DNA from: Paracoccaceae bacterium
Lineage (GTDB): Bacteria; Pseudomonadota; Alphaproteobacteria; Rhodobacterales; Rhodobacteraceae
Length of the DNA: 64,000 nucleotides
Assembly (NCBI GenBank): GCA_014762635.1
Contig: JABURR010000061.1
Span: 62,001-126,000, forward strand
Reading direction: 5' to 3'
How positions within the stretch are numbered: the first letter of the stretch is position 1; every line of letters begins with the position of its first letter. Below the pieces are notes generated by a model. The model made no database searches. It had not been told where the DNA came from and saw nothing but the letters and a program-made list of their open reading frames with translations. Below, in pieces: positions 20,173 through 28,997 of the stretch. A program made the translations under genes and the position numbers.

Positions 20173-21480
20173 ATGGTAAAATCCGTGCGCACCGGAACCC
20201 GCATCCGCGAACGGCGCGAGGCGCTTGGCCTGCGTCAGGGGGAGCTTGCGGCACTGGTGGAGATCTCCCCCTCCTATCTGAACCTGATCGAGCACAACCG
20301 GCGCAGAATCGGCGGGCGGCTTTTGCTGCGATTGGCCGAGGCGTTGGAGGTTGAAGCCTCGCAACTGAGCGAGGGGATCGGGGCGAGCCTGCTGACCGCA
20401 CTGGTCGACGCGGCCAGTTCGATGCCCGCAGCCGGGGCCGAGATCGACCGGGTCGAGGAATTCGCCAGCCGTCACCCCGGATGGGCGGCCCTGGCCGAGG
20501 CGCAGCACCGGCGCATCCTGACGCTGGAACGCACGGTGGAGGCACTGACCGACCGGCTTGCCCATGATCCGCACCTGGCCACCTCGCTGCACGAGGTTCT
20601 GTCGACCGTGACCGCGATCCGCTCGACTGCCGGGATCCTTGCCGATGGCGGCGATCTGGACCCGCGTTGGCAGGAGCGTTTCCATCGCAACCTCTACGAG
20701 GACAGCCGCCGCCTTGCCGAGGGCGCGCAGGCGCTGGTCAGCTACCTGGACGTGGATGCCGAGGCCGAGGGCGGGATCGGTGCCCCTCAAGAGGAAGTCG
20801 AGGCCTGGCTGGCGCGGCGCGGGTATCACTTTCCAGAACTCGAAGGCGGCGACCCCGAGCCAATCGATGCGGTGATCTCGGGCGCCGAGGAAATCCGCTC
20901 CGCCCCGGCCGAGGCGCTGGCCGCAGTCATGCTCGACCGCTACCGTCGCGATGCCGAGCGTATTCCGCTGGACCCGTTCCACGCGGCAGCGCGCGAGGTC
21001 GGGTTCGATCCCTCGATCCTGGCCGGACGGTTCGGTTGCGATCTGCCCACCGCGATGCGCCGCCTCGCATCCCTGCCAATGGAGCCGGGAGACAGGCCGA
21101 TCGGGCTCATCATCTGCGATGGCTCCGGCAGCCTTACCTTCCGCAAGCCGATCGAGGGTTTCCCGGTGCCGCGTTTCGGCGCGGGTTGCCCGCTCTGGCC
21201 GCTCTATCGGGCGTTGGCGCAGCCTGCCTTGCCGATCCGTGCGCTTGTGGAACCCGCGGGGCAGGCGCCGGGGCGCTTTGTCACTTACGCCATGTCACAG
21301 CCCCATTACCCCGACGGAATCGACGCGCCGCCGGTTTTCGAGGTCACGATGATGATCATGCCCGATGTCGGCGCGCGCGCGGAGGAGAAGCCGCTTCCTG
21401 TCGGCGGGAGTTGTCGCGTTTGTCCGCGCCGCGCATGCATGGCGCGGCGGGAACCTTCCATCCTTGCGGATGGGCTTTGA
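20173..21480 (+). CDS. XRE-family ScfR-type (short-chain fatty acyl) transcriptional regulator
   Basis: 435-residue DNA-binding protein. The N-terminal XRE helix-turn-helix is clear (RIRERREALGLRQGELAALV, EISPSYLNLIEHNRRRI). A long middle region and a C-terminal cysteine cluster (GGSCRVCPRRACMARREPSI) match the RamB/MccR/PccR group, which control short-chain acyl-CoA genes and are thought to sense an acyl-CoA. I chose ATG 20173 (AAGGAG upstream) over a GTG at 20143. It is divergent from the Liv-type-acs operon and is its likely regulator; the actual effector is unknown. Confidence 0.87.
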   Translation: MVKSVRTGTRIRERREALGLRQGELAALVEISPSYLNLIEHNRRRIGGRLLLRLAEALEVEASQLSEGIGASLLTALVDAASSMPAAGAEIDRVEEFASRHPGWAALAEAQHRRILTLERTVEALTDRLAHDPHLATSLHEVLSTVTAIRSTAGILADGGDLDPRWQERFHRNLYEDSRRLAEGAQALVSYLDVDAEAEGGIGAPQEEVEAWLARRGYHFPELEGGDPEPIDAVISGAEEIRSAPAEALAAVMLDRYRRDAERIPLDPFHAAAREVGFDPSILAGRFGCDLPTAMRRLASLPMEPGDRPIGLIICDGSGSLTFRKPIEGFPVPRFGAGCPLWPLYRALAQPALPIRALVEPAGQAPGRFVTYAMSQPHYPDGIDAPPVFEVTMMIMPDVGARAEEKPLPVGGSCRVCPRRACMARREPSILADGL

Positions 21481-21984
21481 TCAGGGGGTGGTCTGGACCC
21501 AGAGCCCTTCGACCTGAACCTCTGTCGGACGTCCGCAATGGAGCCGGACATAGGTGAGGTCCTCGACCGGCATCCGGGAAATGCGCGGCAACTCGGTCAA
21601 GGCACTGGCCACGACGCCGGTTGCGGCCAGCGGATGCCCGGGCGCCCGGACGATCTGTTTCGGCGACACCAGAACCGGACGGCGCGGAACGCCGGAGCCC
21701 AGCGAGTTCGGCGTGATCAGCACCGGCTGCGCCTCGGGATGATAGGCCATGAACTCCGCGTCGAGTTTCATCTGGTCGATCCATTCGACTTCGACAAACT
21801 CGTGATCCGAGGTCATCACCGGGTCGCGGCGACGAAGTGCCTCGATGGGCAGATCGCCGAAGGATGTATTGATACGCGTCCCGGCGGCGAGACCGGTAAC
21901 CGTCCAGACACTCTGGCGTTCATTGACATGTGGCCGCTTGATGCGAACTGGAGCTTGGCTTTCGCCAAGTGCTTGCAAATTCAT
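21481..21984 (-). CDS. Hint (Hedgehog/intein) domain protein
   Basis: 167-residue stand-alone Hint-like protein of the type common in Rhodobacterales. Seen: GLAAGTRINTSFGDLPIEAL and RRRDPVMTSDHEFVEVEWI (start of the Hint fold), then LVSPKQIVRAPGHPLAATGV and a later EDLTYVRLHC. The catalytic Cys expected after GLAAGT in self-splicing domains is replaced by Arg (GTRI), so autoprocessing is doubtful. No fused effector domain is present. Function unknown. The stop abuts that of the convergent ScfR-type gene. Confidence 0.75.
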   Translation of the reverse strand: MNLQALGESQAPVRIKRPHVNERQSVWTVTGLAAGTRINTSFGDLPIEALRRRDPVMTSDHEFVEVEWIDQMKLDAEFMAYHPEAQPVLITPNSLGSGVPRRPVLVSPKQIVRAPGHPLAATGVVASALTELPRISRMPVEDLTYVRLHCGRPTEVQVEGLWVQTTP

Positions 21985-22184
21985 GTAAAAGCCCCCTCAG
22001 ACTTGGCGAAAAATTCGAGCAAGCAATTTTCCGCCACTCATTATTGACACAATTCGAACACTTTGTCAGCGATTTTGTTGCCTCGCGCTTCATCCGAAAG
22101 TTGCCGGATGTTTTGACAGCATGTTTCGCATGGGTGATAGTTCAAACAACCAAAACAACGCGTCCGAATGGGGAGGATCGGCAC

Positions 22185-22553
22185 ATGGGGAACCGTGTCC
22201 TGCTGATCGAGGATGAGCCAAACATCATCGAAGCCATCAGTTTCATCCTCTCGCGCGATGGGTGGGAGGTGACGACCCACTCGGACGGGGCCACCGCGAT
22301 GGACCGGATTCGCGAGAAATCGCCCGATGTTCTGATCCTTGACGTGATGCTTCCGAACCGGTCGGGCTATGACATCCTGCAGGAATTGCGCGCCGATGAC
22401 GGCACCGCAGACCTGCCTGTGCTGATGCTGACGGCGCGCGGCCAGAAGAAGGACCAGAGCCTTGCCGAAAGCTATGGTGTCAGCCGGTTCATGACCAAGC
22501 CCTTCTCCAACTCCGAGGTTGTGGCCTGCGTGCGGGAGCTTGCCGGAAAGTGA
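22185..22553 (+). CDS. Single-domain response regulator (CheY-like receiver)
   Basis: 122 residues, receiver domain only. The acidic pocket is LLIEDEPN, phosphoacceptor Asp in DVLILDVMLPNRSGYD, Thr in LMLTARG and Lys in FMTKPFSN. No output domain follows. ATG at 22185 with GGGAGG upstream; a longer frame reaching to 21969 has no RBS. It is translationally coupled to the small membrane protein and kinase downstream, so the kinase is the likely phosphodonor. In the Vibrio/Pseudomonas CrbSR and CbrAB systems the regulator carries an output domain, unlike here. Confidence 0.93.
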   Translation: MGNRVLLIEDEPNIIEAISFILSRDGWEVTTHSDGATAMDRIREKSPDVLILDVMLPNRSGYDILQELRADDGTADLPVLMLTARGQKKDQSLAESYGVSRFMTKPFSNSEVVACVRELAGK

Positions 22554-22807
22554 GACGCCCGCAGCCCCTGTTCCTGGAACGCCAGACCTATCGGCATCGC
22601 CGGATGGCCGATGCCTCGCGCATCCTGCCGGTGGTGGGCGTGGTGCTGTTCCTGCTGCCGCTTCTGTGGACCGGGGCGCGGACGGCGTCGGGCGCGATTT
22701 ACCTGTTCCTGGTCTGGGGCGCGCTGATCCTTGTCGCGGCCCTGCTGGCCCGGCCGCTGGACCGGTTGCAGCGCGAGGATGCGCCACCGGGCGGCGAGGA
22801 CGGCTAG
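22550..22807 (+). CDS. Small membrane protein between receiver and kinase
   Basis: 85 residues starting at a GTG that overlaps the receiver stop (GTGA). Two hydrophobic segments are visible (ILPVVGVVLFLLPLLW and AIYLFLVWGALILVAALLA), so probably two membrane passes. The kinase gene starts 3 bp after its stop. The position matches the small two-helix proteins often found before SLC5-type permeases (DUF4212-like), which may assist that membrane domain; this is inference. Confidence 0.75.
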   Translation: MRRPQPLFLERQTYRHRRMADASRILPVVGVVLFLLPLLWTGARTASGAIYLFLVWGALILVAALLARPLDRLQREDAPPGGEDG

Positions 22808-22810
22808 GCG

Positions 22811-25495
22811 ATGTCCTTCAACCTGCTCGTCCTGTTCTGCCTGATCTACGTGATCTTCCTTTTCGTGATCGCCTTCGTGGCCGAGCAGCGGGTGCAGCGC
22901 GGGCGCATGGTCTGGCTGCGATCGCCCTGGGTCTACACGCTGTCGCTGTCGATCTACTGCACCGCCTGGACCTTTTACGGGGCGGTGGGCTACGCGGCCC
23001 GGTCGGGGCCCGAGTTCGTGACGATCTACCTTGGCCCGACGCTGGTCATGGTGGGATGGTGGTGGCTGCTGCGCAAGCTGGTTCGGATCGGACGGGCGCA
23101 GCGGATCACCTCGATCGCGGACCTGATTTCGTCGCGCTATGGCAAGTCGAACCTGCTGGGCGTGCTGGTAACGCTGCTCGCGGTGATCGGCACCACGCCC
23201 TATATCGCGTTGCAGCTTCAGTCGGTGACGCTGTCGTTCTCGGTCTTCACCGATGCGCGCACGGGGGATTGGCTGCGGGATGACCTGAATTCTACCGCGC
23301 TCTGGGTGGCGGCGGGTCTGACGCTGTTCACGATCCTCTTCGGCACTCGCAATCTTGACGCCAACGAGCGCCATCACGGGGTCGTCGCCGCCATCGCGGT
23401 GGAGGCGGTGGTGAAGCTGGTGGCGCTGCTGTCGGTGGGCATCTTCGTGGTCTGGGGCGTGGCCGGGGGCGCGTCGGACATTTATCGGGTGATCGAGACA
23501 TCCCCGATCGCGGACTGGCAGCCCGATGCCTCGCGCTGGATGACACTGACCTTCCTGTCGGGCGCGGCCTTCCTGTGCCTGCCGCGCATGTTCCAGGTGC
23601 TGGTGGTGGAGAACGCGGATGAGCGTCACCTGTCCAAGGCCTCCTGGGCGTTTCCGCTCTACCTCATGCTGATGAGCCTTTTCGTGCTGCCGATCGCGGC
23701 GGTGGGGCTGCAGATCATGCCCGAGGGCGCCAATCCGGACCTTTTCGTTCTGACCATTCCGCTGCAGTTCGACCAGGCCGGGCTGGCGATGCTGTCGTTT
23801 CTTGGCGGGTTTTCCTCGGCCACCTCCATGGTGATCGTGGCGGCCATCGCGCTGTCGACCATGGTGTCGAACCACATCGTCATGCCGATCTACCTCAGCG
23901 CCGGGCAGGGCGGCGCGACGATCTCGGGCGATGTGCGCCACGTGGTCCTGCTGAGCCGCCGGATCAGCATCGCTGGGGTGCTGCTGCTGGGCTATTTCTA
24001 CTACCGGGTTTCGGGCGGCGGGGCGGCTCTGGCGGCGATCGGCCTGATTTCCTTCACCGGCGTGGCGCAGGTGCTTCCGGCGCTGGTGGGCGGGTTGTTC
24101 TGGCGCGGCGCCACGCGGGTCGGCGCGGCGGCGGGGGTGAGCGTGGGCTTCCTCGTCTGGCTCTACACCATGTTCCTGCCCAGCTTCGGCGCCAGCGCCG
24201 TGCTCAGCGCCTCGGTGCTCGAGGCGGGTCCCTGGGGCATCGCCTGGCTTCGGCCCGAGTCGCTCTTCGGGATCGAGGGGCTGGATCCGGTGGTCCACGC
24301 GGTGTTCTGGAGCCTGATCCTGAATACTGCCGCTTTCTGCGCAGGGTCTTTGCTGAGCTTCCCCAACCCGCTGGAACGTCTGCAGGGCGCGCAATTCGTC
24401 AACGTGTTCGAACATTCCACCGCCGCCCAGAACTGGAGCCGCGGCGCGGTGGAGGCCGAGGACCTTCTGATGATGCTGCAACGCACCATCGGCGCGGCCG
24501 AGGCGCAGGAGTTGTTCCAGCGCGAGGCCGCCGCCCAGGGCAAGGCGGGCTACCTGCCGGATACCACGCCGGGTTTCCTGGAACGGCTGGAAAAGGAACT
24601 CGCGGGCTCGGTCGGGGCGGCCACGGCCCATGCGATGATCTCCCAGATCGTCGGCGGCGCCTCGGTCTCGGTCGAGGACCTGATGGCCGTGGCCGACGAG
24701 GCCAGCCAGATGCTGGAATATTCCAACCAGCTTGAACAGAAGTCGGCCGAACTGGAACGCACGGCCCGCCAATTGCGCGAGGCGAACGAGAAACTCACCC
24801 AATTGTCGATCCAGAAGGACGCCTTCCTCAGCCAGATCAGCCACGAACTGCGCACACCGATGACATCGATCCGCTCGTTCTCTGAAATCCTGATGGAGGG
24901 CGATGCGGACGCTCCTGCGCGCGCCCGCCACGCCTCGATCATCCATGACGAGGCGTTGCGGCTGACCCGGCTGCTGGATGATCTGCTCGACCTCAGCGTC
25001 CTGGAAAACGGGCAGGTCACGCTCAACTGGCAGACCGGCAGCCTGGCCGAGATCCTCGACCGGGCGATCGCGGCGGCCAACGGGCGCGAAGAGGGGCGGC
25101 TGCTGACGATCCGGCGCGAAGGGGTGATGGAGAACCTGCACCTGGAAACCGACACCGACCGCCTGCGCCAGGTTTTCATCAACATCATCGCCAACGCCCG
25201 GAAATACTGCGACGCGCCCGATCCCGAGCTGAAGATCGCGGTCTCGCTCCGGCGCGGCACGGTGATCGTCGATTTCGCCGACAATGGCAGCGGCATCCCC
25301 AAGGGCAGCCAGTCGGTGATCTTCGAGAAATTCTCGCGCCTGTCGGATCAGCGGGCCGCCGGTGGCGCGGGCCTTGGCCTTGCGATCTGCCGCGAGATCA
25401 TGGCCAACTTGGGCGGGTCGGTCACCTATCTGCCGGGGCAGGGCGGGGCGGCCTTCCGCGTGACCCTGCCGCTGGTCCGCGCCCGCGCTGCCTGA
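22811..25495 (+). CDS. SLC5-transporter-fused sensor histidine kinase (CrbS/CbrA-like)
   Basis: 894-residue inner-membrane kinase. Residues about 1-510 form a sodium:solute symporter-like domain with many membrane segments (WTFYGAVGYAARSGPEF, then SIADLISSRYGKS, typical of SLC5). A STAC-like helical region follows (GAATAHAMISQIVGGASVSV, EDLMAVADEASQMLEYSNQL), then a coiled coil without PAS domain. The H box is FLSQISHELRTP with His678; the ATPase part shows INIIANARKYCD, DNGSGIP and AGLGLAICREI. Relatives sense acetate or amino acids and control acs in other bacteria, which suits acs 8 kb away. Confidence 0.9.
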   Translation: MSFNLLVLFCLIYVIFLFVIAFVAEQRVQRGRMVWLRSPWVYTLSLSIYCTAWTFYGAVGYAARSGPEFVTIYLGPTLVMVGWWWLLRKLVRIGRAQRITSIADLISSRYGKSNLLGVLVTLLAVIGTTPYIALQLQSVTLSFSVFTDARTGDWLRDDLNSTALWVAAGLTLFTILFGTRNLDANERHHGVVAAIAVEAVVKLVALLSVGIFVVWGVAGGASDIYRVIETSPIADWQPDASRWMTLTFLSGAAFLCLPRMFQVLVVENADERHLSKASWAFPLYLMLMSLFVLPIAAVGLQIMPEGANPDLFVLTIPLQFDQAGLAMLSFLGGFSSATSMVIVAAIALSTMVSNHIVMPIYLSAGQGGATISGDVRHVVLLSRRISIAGVLLLGYFYYRVSGGGAALAAIGLISFTGVAQVLPALVGGLFWRGATRVGAAAGVSVGFLVWLYTMFLPSFGASAVLSASVLEAGPWGIAWLRPESLFGIEGLDPVVHAVFWSLILNTAAFCAGSLLSFPNPLERLQGAQFVNVFEHSTAAQNWSRGAVEAEDLLMMLQRTIGAAEAQELFQREAAAQGKAGYLPDTTPGFLERLEKELAGSVGAATAHAMISQIVGGASVSVEDLMAVADEASQMLEYSNQLEQKSAELERTARQLREANEKLTQLSIQKDAFLSQISHELRTPMTSIRSFSEILMEGDADAPARARHASIIHDEALRLTRLLDDLLDLSVLENGQVTLNWQTGSLAEILDRAIAAANGREEGRLLTIRREGVMENLHLETDTDRLRQVFINIIANARKYCDAPDPELKIAVSLRRGTVIVDFADNGSGIPKGSQSVIFEKFSRLSDQRAAGGAGLGLAICREIMANLGGSVTYLPGQGGAAFRVTLPLVRARAA

Positions 25496-25596
25496 CGCGG
25501 CGAACGCTTTCCTCATTTCCTCCTGCTTGACCTCGATCAAGGCAAGGCCTGTGCCCGCGCCCGAAGATGAGGCGTGGAAACTTCAGGAGAAACTTG

Positions 25597-25929
25597 ATGG
25601 CAAACATCGAGGAACGGCGCAGCGCCCTTCTGGCGCGGATGGAGGAACTGGAAGAGCGGCTTCGGGAAATCGAGACCGAACTGGACGCCCCGCACACCAA
25701 GGATTGGGACGACCAGGCGATCGAACGGGAAGGTGACGAAGTCATGGAGCGGATGGGCACCACCGGACAGGCCGAAATCCGCAAGATCCAGGCCGCGCTG
25801 CAGCGCATGGACGCGGGTGAATACGGGTTCTGCGTCGATTGCGGCGATACGATCTCGGACGAGCGGCTGGACGTGCTGCCCTATACACCGTTCTGCAAGA
25901 AATGCGCCGCGGCGCATGATCCGTCATGA
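25597..25929 (+). CDS. DksA/TraR-type zinc finger protein
   Basis: 110 residues with an N-terminal coiled coil (RRSALLARMEELEERLREIE) and a C-terminal C4 zinc finger, FCVDCGDTISDERL then FCKKCA. DksA-like proteins enter the RNA polymerase secondary channel and modulate transcription; this short form lacks much of the DksA coiled coil and is closer to TraR/YbiI types. ATG 25597 has aggaga upstream. It overlaps the next small gene by 4 bp. Confidence 0.88.
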   Translation: MANIEERRSALLARMEELEERLREIETELDAPHTKDWDDQAIEREGDEVMERMGTTGQAEIRKIQAALQRMDAGEYGFCVDCGDTISDERLDVLPYTPFCKKCAAAHDPS

Positions 25930-26120
25930 GCGGCCCGACCCTCAAGCCCAGCCCGGCAGAGCTGCACGCTCGCGTGCTGCGGATGGTGCAGGACGCGAGC
26001 TTCCTCGAGCGCGTCGGCTCCGCCCTTCTGCCCGCCGCCCGGGACCATGAGGCCATCCAGCGCGTGCGCGCGCTTTCCTCCTCTTCGCCCAAGCTGCGGA
26101 TTGTCCGCGACAACGACTAG
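25926..26120 (+). CDS. Small hypothetical protein
   Basis: 64 codons, ATG overlapping the stop of the DksA-like gene (ATGA). Basic/helical sequence ending SSSSPKLRIVRDND, with no recognised family. The tight overlap and codon bias favour a real, translationally coupled gene. Confidence 0.55.
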   Translation: MSGPTLKPSPAELHARVLRMVQDASFLERVGSALLPAARDHEAIQRVRALSSSSPKLRIVRDND

Positions 26121-26141
26121 ACGTCATCAAGGGATTTCAAC

Positions 26142-26354
26142 ATGTCATTCGAGAACATAAAGGCCGGTATCGCCCTCATCCTGGACGAGATCGCCAAGCG
26201 CCCCCAGGACCGGCACATCCTGCAGGAACAACTGCGCGAGAAGATCGCCGAACTTGAAGCGATGGGCCACGAAGCCCCCGAGGACTACAAGCGCCTGATG
26301 GAAGAACTCTCCAGCAGCGACGCGGACGAGCTGTTCGACAACATGCCGTTGTGA
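26142..26354 (+). CDS. Small hypothetical helical protein
   Basis: 70 codons starting 21 bp after the preceding gene. The strongly charged helical sequence (ILQEQLREKIAELEAMGHEAPED) ends in an acidic ELFDNMPL. No family recognised. Third gene of a run with the DksA-like protein. Confidence 0.6.
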   Translation: MSFENIKAGIALILDEIAKRPQDRHILQEQLREKIAELEAMGHEAPEDYKRLMEELSSSDADELFDNMPL

Positions 26355-26381
26355 CGCGCGGCGGCCGGTGGGCCGCCCGCA

Positions 26382-26437
26382 TATATTCCGATGAAAGTCC
26401 GATAGTATTCCGATGAAATTCCGATAGCGGTTTTCGC
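26382..26437. repeat. 11-bp tandem repeat cluster, copy 1
   Basis: Read on the minus strand, four units of about 11 bp with consensus ATCGGAMTTYC (positions about 26385-26428). A nearly identical cluster occurs at 38517-38570 in the same orientation. This copy lies between convergent genes. Confidence 0.8.
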
Positions 26438-26448
26438 CCGGATCTGGG

Positions 26449-27204
26449 TCAGCTTCGCAGGTAGCGGAACACGGCCGAGGCGCTCCAGCCGGCGGCGATG
26501 GCGATGGCGAGCGACAGGATGCCATAGATCAGCGGGCGCTCGTGCGCGAGGTTGTAGACCCAGCGCTCCAGCCCGACCTTGCGCACGTCGATCGCGGTCT
26601 CCAGCACGTCGATGACCTGCCGGTTGCGGGTGATGAAGATGCGCGCGGAATACATGCCCTCGGTCAGGTTGGCGGGCAGGGCGACGGCTGTGCGGAACAG
26701 GGTTTCCTCTTGAATGATAACGGAATTTTCCCGGTTCTGGTAGAACCCCTTGTCGGTCCGGATGCGGATCAGCGCCTCGGTGAAGGACTGGGAATCGACG
26801 ATCTCCATCGGCGCGCCGACCGAGCGGATCGCCCGCTGGATCGAGACCTTGTGGCGCAGGTCCTCGGTGCTGGAGAGAACCTCCTCGAAGGGGGCCGAGG
26901 TCGCCACTGCATAGAAGCTGGGGGCCGCGTCCACCTCCACCGCGTCGGTGTTGACCCATATGCCATAGCGCTTGGCCTTGCGGCGCACCATTACCGGTTC
27001 CGACGGCCCCGAAACTGTGACGATGACCTGCAGCGCCCCATCCCCCGGCGGAGGCGCTTCGCGTTTGACGGCGCCGAAGATCATGATTTCGGACCCGTCG
27101 AAATTCGCGGTGATCGCCACCCGGTTCTGGCTGAGGCCCGCGACGACCTCTTCACCCGTGGCGGGCAACGCGAGGCAGATCAGCAGGAGCGCAAGCCGCA
27201 GCAT
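26449..27204 (-). CDS. TIGR02186-type periplasmic/membrane protein
   Basis: 251 residues: an N-terminal signal peptide (LRLALLLICLALPATGEE), a long extracytoplasmic part (VVAGLSQNRVAITANFDGSE, then VTVSGP), and one C-terminal membrane helix (YGILSLAIAIAAGWSASAVF). It matches my recollection of the TIGR02186 family, usually encoded next to a TauE-type permease, as here. ATG at 27204 overlaps the upstream stop (TGATG), so translation is coupled. Possibly an accessory of the permease; function unproven. Confidence 0.8.
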   Translation of the reverse strand: MLRLALLLICLALPATGEEVVAGLSQNRVAITANFDGSEIMIFGAVKREAPPPGDGALQVIVTVSGPSEPVMVRRKAKRYGIWVNTDAVEVDAAPSFYAVATSAPFEEVLSSTEDLRHKVSIQRAIRSVGAPMEIVDSQSFTEALIRIRTDKGFYQNRENSVIIQEETLFRTAVALPANLTEGMYSARIFITRNRQVIDVLETAIDVRKVGLERWVYNLAHERPLIYGILSLAIAIAAGWSASAVFRYLRS

Positions 27205-28118
27205 CAATGGGCCCCCGGATCGCCGAGGGAATAGAGCTCGGAAGGTTGCACTAGCAGGTCGAAGGCAAGCTTGCCGCAGACCGCCAGAACCATGATCGCC
27301 AGCAGGATCCGCAACTGTTCGGCCTTGAGCAGCACCCCAATCCGGGCGCCGATCTGCGCGCCAACCACGCCGCCGATCAGCAGCAGTACCGCCAGTGCCA
27401 TGTCGACAGTGTAATTCGTGGTCGCGTGCAAGAGCGTGGTGAAGCCGGTCACGAAGATGATCTGGAAAAGAGACGTCCCGACGACGACCTTCGTGGGCAT
27501 TCCCAGCAGGTAGATCATCGCTGGCACCATGATGAAGCCGCCGCCCACGCCCATGATCGCGGCCAGCACGCCCACCGAGACACCCACCAGCAGCGGCGGG
27601 ATCACCGAGATGTAAAGGCCCGAGGTGCGGAACTTCATCTTGAAGGGCAGGTTGTGGACCCAGTTGTGCTTGCGCCGTACGGCAGGCGCGCCTTTCCGCG
27701 TCCGGCGCAGGGCATTCAGGCTTTCCACGAACATCAGCGCCCCGATGATCCCCAGGAAGACCACGTAGCAGAGCTTCACCAGCAGATCGACCTGGCCAAT
27801 TTCGCGCAGGGCGGTGAAGACCTGCACCCCGACCGCCGCGCCTATGAGGCCACCGACAAGCAGCACCGTGCCCATCCTGAGGTCCACGGTCTTGCGCTTG
27901 AGATGCGCCAGCACGCCCGAGAAGGAGGAGGCGACGATCTGGTTCGCCTCGGTCGCGACGGCCACGGCTGGCGGGATGCCGATGAAGAACAGAAGCGGCG
28001 TCATCAGGAACCCGCCGCCCACGCCGAACATGCCCGAAAGCACACCAACCATCCCGCCAAGGCCCAGAAGCAGGAACGCGTTCACGGAGACCTCGGCGAT
28101 GGGAAGATAGATTTGCAT
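27204..28118 (-). CDS. TauE/SafE family sulfite/anion exporter
   Basis: 304-residue membrane protein with about eight to nine hydrophobic segments. Family motifs occur twice: GMFGVGGGFLMTPLL near the N-terminus and AIMGVGGGFIMVPAMIYLLG in the second half. TauE proteins export sulfite or sulfoacetate, while others move different organosulfur anions. Coupled to the TIGR02186-type gene downstream. Substrate not determinable. Confidence 0.9.
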   Translation of the reverse strand: MQIYLPIAEVSVNAFLLLGLGGMVGVLSGMFGVGGGFLMTPLLFFIGIPPAVAVATEANQIVASSFSGVLAHLKRKTVDLRMGTVLLVGGLIGAAVGVQVFTALREIGQVDLLVKLCYVVFLGIIGALMFVESLNALRRTRKGAPAVRRKHNWVHNLPFKMKFRTSGLYISVIPPLLVGVSVGVLAAIMGVGGGFIMVPAMIYLLGMPTKVVVGTSLFQIIFVTGFTTLLHATTNYTVDMALAVLLLIGGVVGAQIGARIGVLLKAEQLRILLAIMVLAVCGKLAFDLLVQPSELYSLGDPGAH

Positions 28119-28193
28119 GGGAGCCGCGCGGCTTGGGAGGGTTGCCTTTGTTACAGAAGACAGGCTTCGCGCGGGAGTGTCAAACGGCGAGAC

Positions 28194-28997
28194 TCAGAAA
28201 GAGGCAAGAAACCGGCGTAAAACCTTCTCGAGCTTGGCCGCGCCGAGGGGCGCCATGGCTTTCGTGTGCTCGTGGCTGATGGATTCGTCGCTGAGACCGG
28301 CGGCCATGTTGGTGATGGTCGAGATCGCCGCGACCCGCAGGCCCAGGAACCGCGCAAGGATGATCTCGGGCACGGTGGACATGCCGACTGCATCCGCGCC
28401 CAGGGTGCGGATCGCACGGATCTCGGCCGGGGTCTCGAACGAGGGGCCGGAGTACCAAGCGTAGACGCCCTCTTTCAGCGTCACGCCCTCGGCCTCGGCG
28501 GCCACCTTCAATCCGGCGCGCATCAGGGGATCGTGGGCATCGGTCATCGGCACGAAGCGCGCGTCCGAGGGCTCGCCGATCAGCGGGTTCAGGCCCGAGA
28601 AGTTGATATGGTCCGAGAGCAGCATCAACTCGCCCGGCGGGATGTCGGGGCGCATGGAGCCAGCGGCATTGGTCACGATCAGCGCCTCGGCGCCCAGTTC
28701 GCGCAGAACCTCCAGCGGCAGGCGCATGGCGTCGCCGCGCCCGGTCTCGTAGTAATGCGCGCGGCCCCCGAAGACGGCAACACGCTGGCCTTCGAGATCG
28801 CCGATCACCAGCCTGGGATTGTGGCCCGAGACGCCCGCGTGGGGAAAGCCCTCCAGATCCGCATAGTCGATGGCGGTGCCGTCCACCGCTTCGGCCAAAT
28901 GACCAAGGCCTGAGCCCAGGATCAGCCCCAGCCGCACCGGCGCGTCACCGGCCCGGTCGCGGATCAGGCGGGCGAGGTCCTCAGCGTTCCTTGACAT
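28194..28997 (-). CDS. Purine-nucleoside phosphorylase
   Basis: 267-residue trimeric-type PNP that phosphorolyses inosine/guanosine to base and ribose-1-phosphate. Motifs: LGLILGSGLGHLAEAV (phosphate loop), VFGGRAHYYE, LIVTNAAGSMRPDIPPGELMLL (in parts) and YSGPSFETPAEIRAIRTLGADAVGMSTVPE (base/ribose site; the Asn/Glu triad cannot be fully judged). ATG 28997 with AGGAGG upstream overlaps the permease stop by 17 bp. Last gene of a nucleoside import operon. Confidence 0.94.
   Translation of the reverse strand: MSRNAEDLARLIRDRAGDAPVRLGLILGSGLGHLAEAVDGTAIDYADLEGFPHAGVSGHNPRLVIGDLEGQRVAVFGGRAHYYETGRGDAMRLPLEVLRELGAEALIVTNAAGSMRPDIPPGELMLLSDHINFSGLNPLIGEPSDARFVPMTDAHDPLMRAGLKVAAEAEGVTLKEGVYAWYSGPSFETPAEIRAIRTLGADAVGMSTVPEIILARFLGLRVAAISTITNMAAGLSDESISHEHTKAMAPLGAAKLEKVLRRFLASF

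Noticed and set aside
22472-25540. 1022-codon open frame antisense to the kinase
   Set aside because: Codon-bias shadow: GC-rich third positions keep the opposite frame open; sequence is low-complexity Arg/Gly/Pro/His-rich without motifs.
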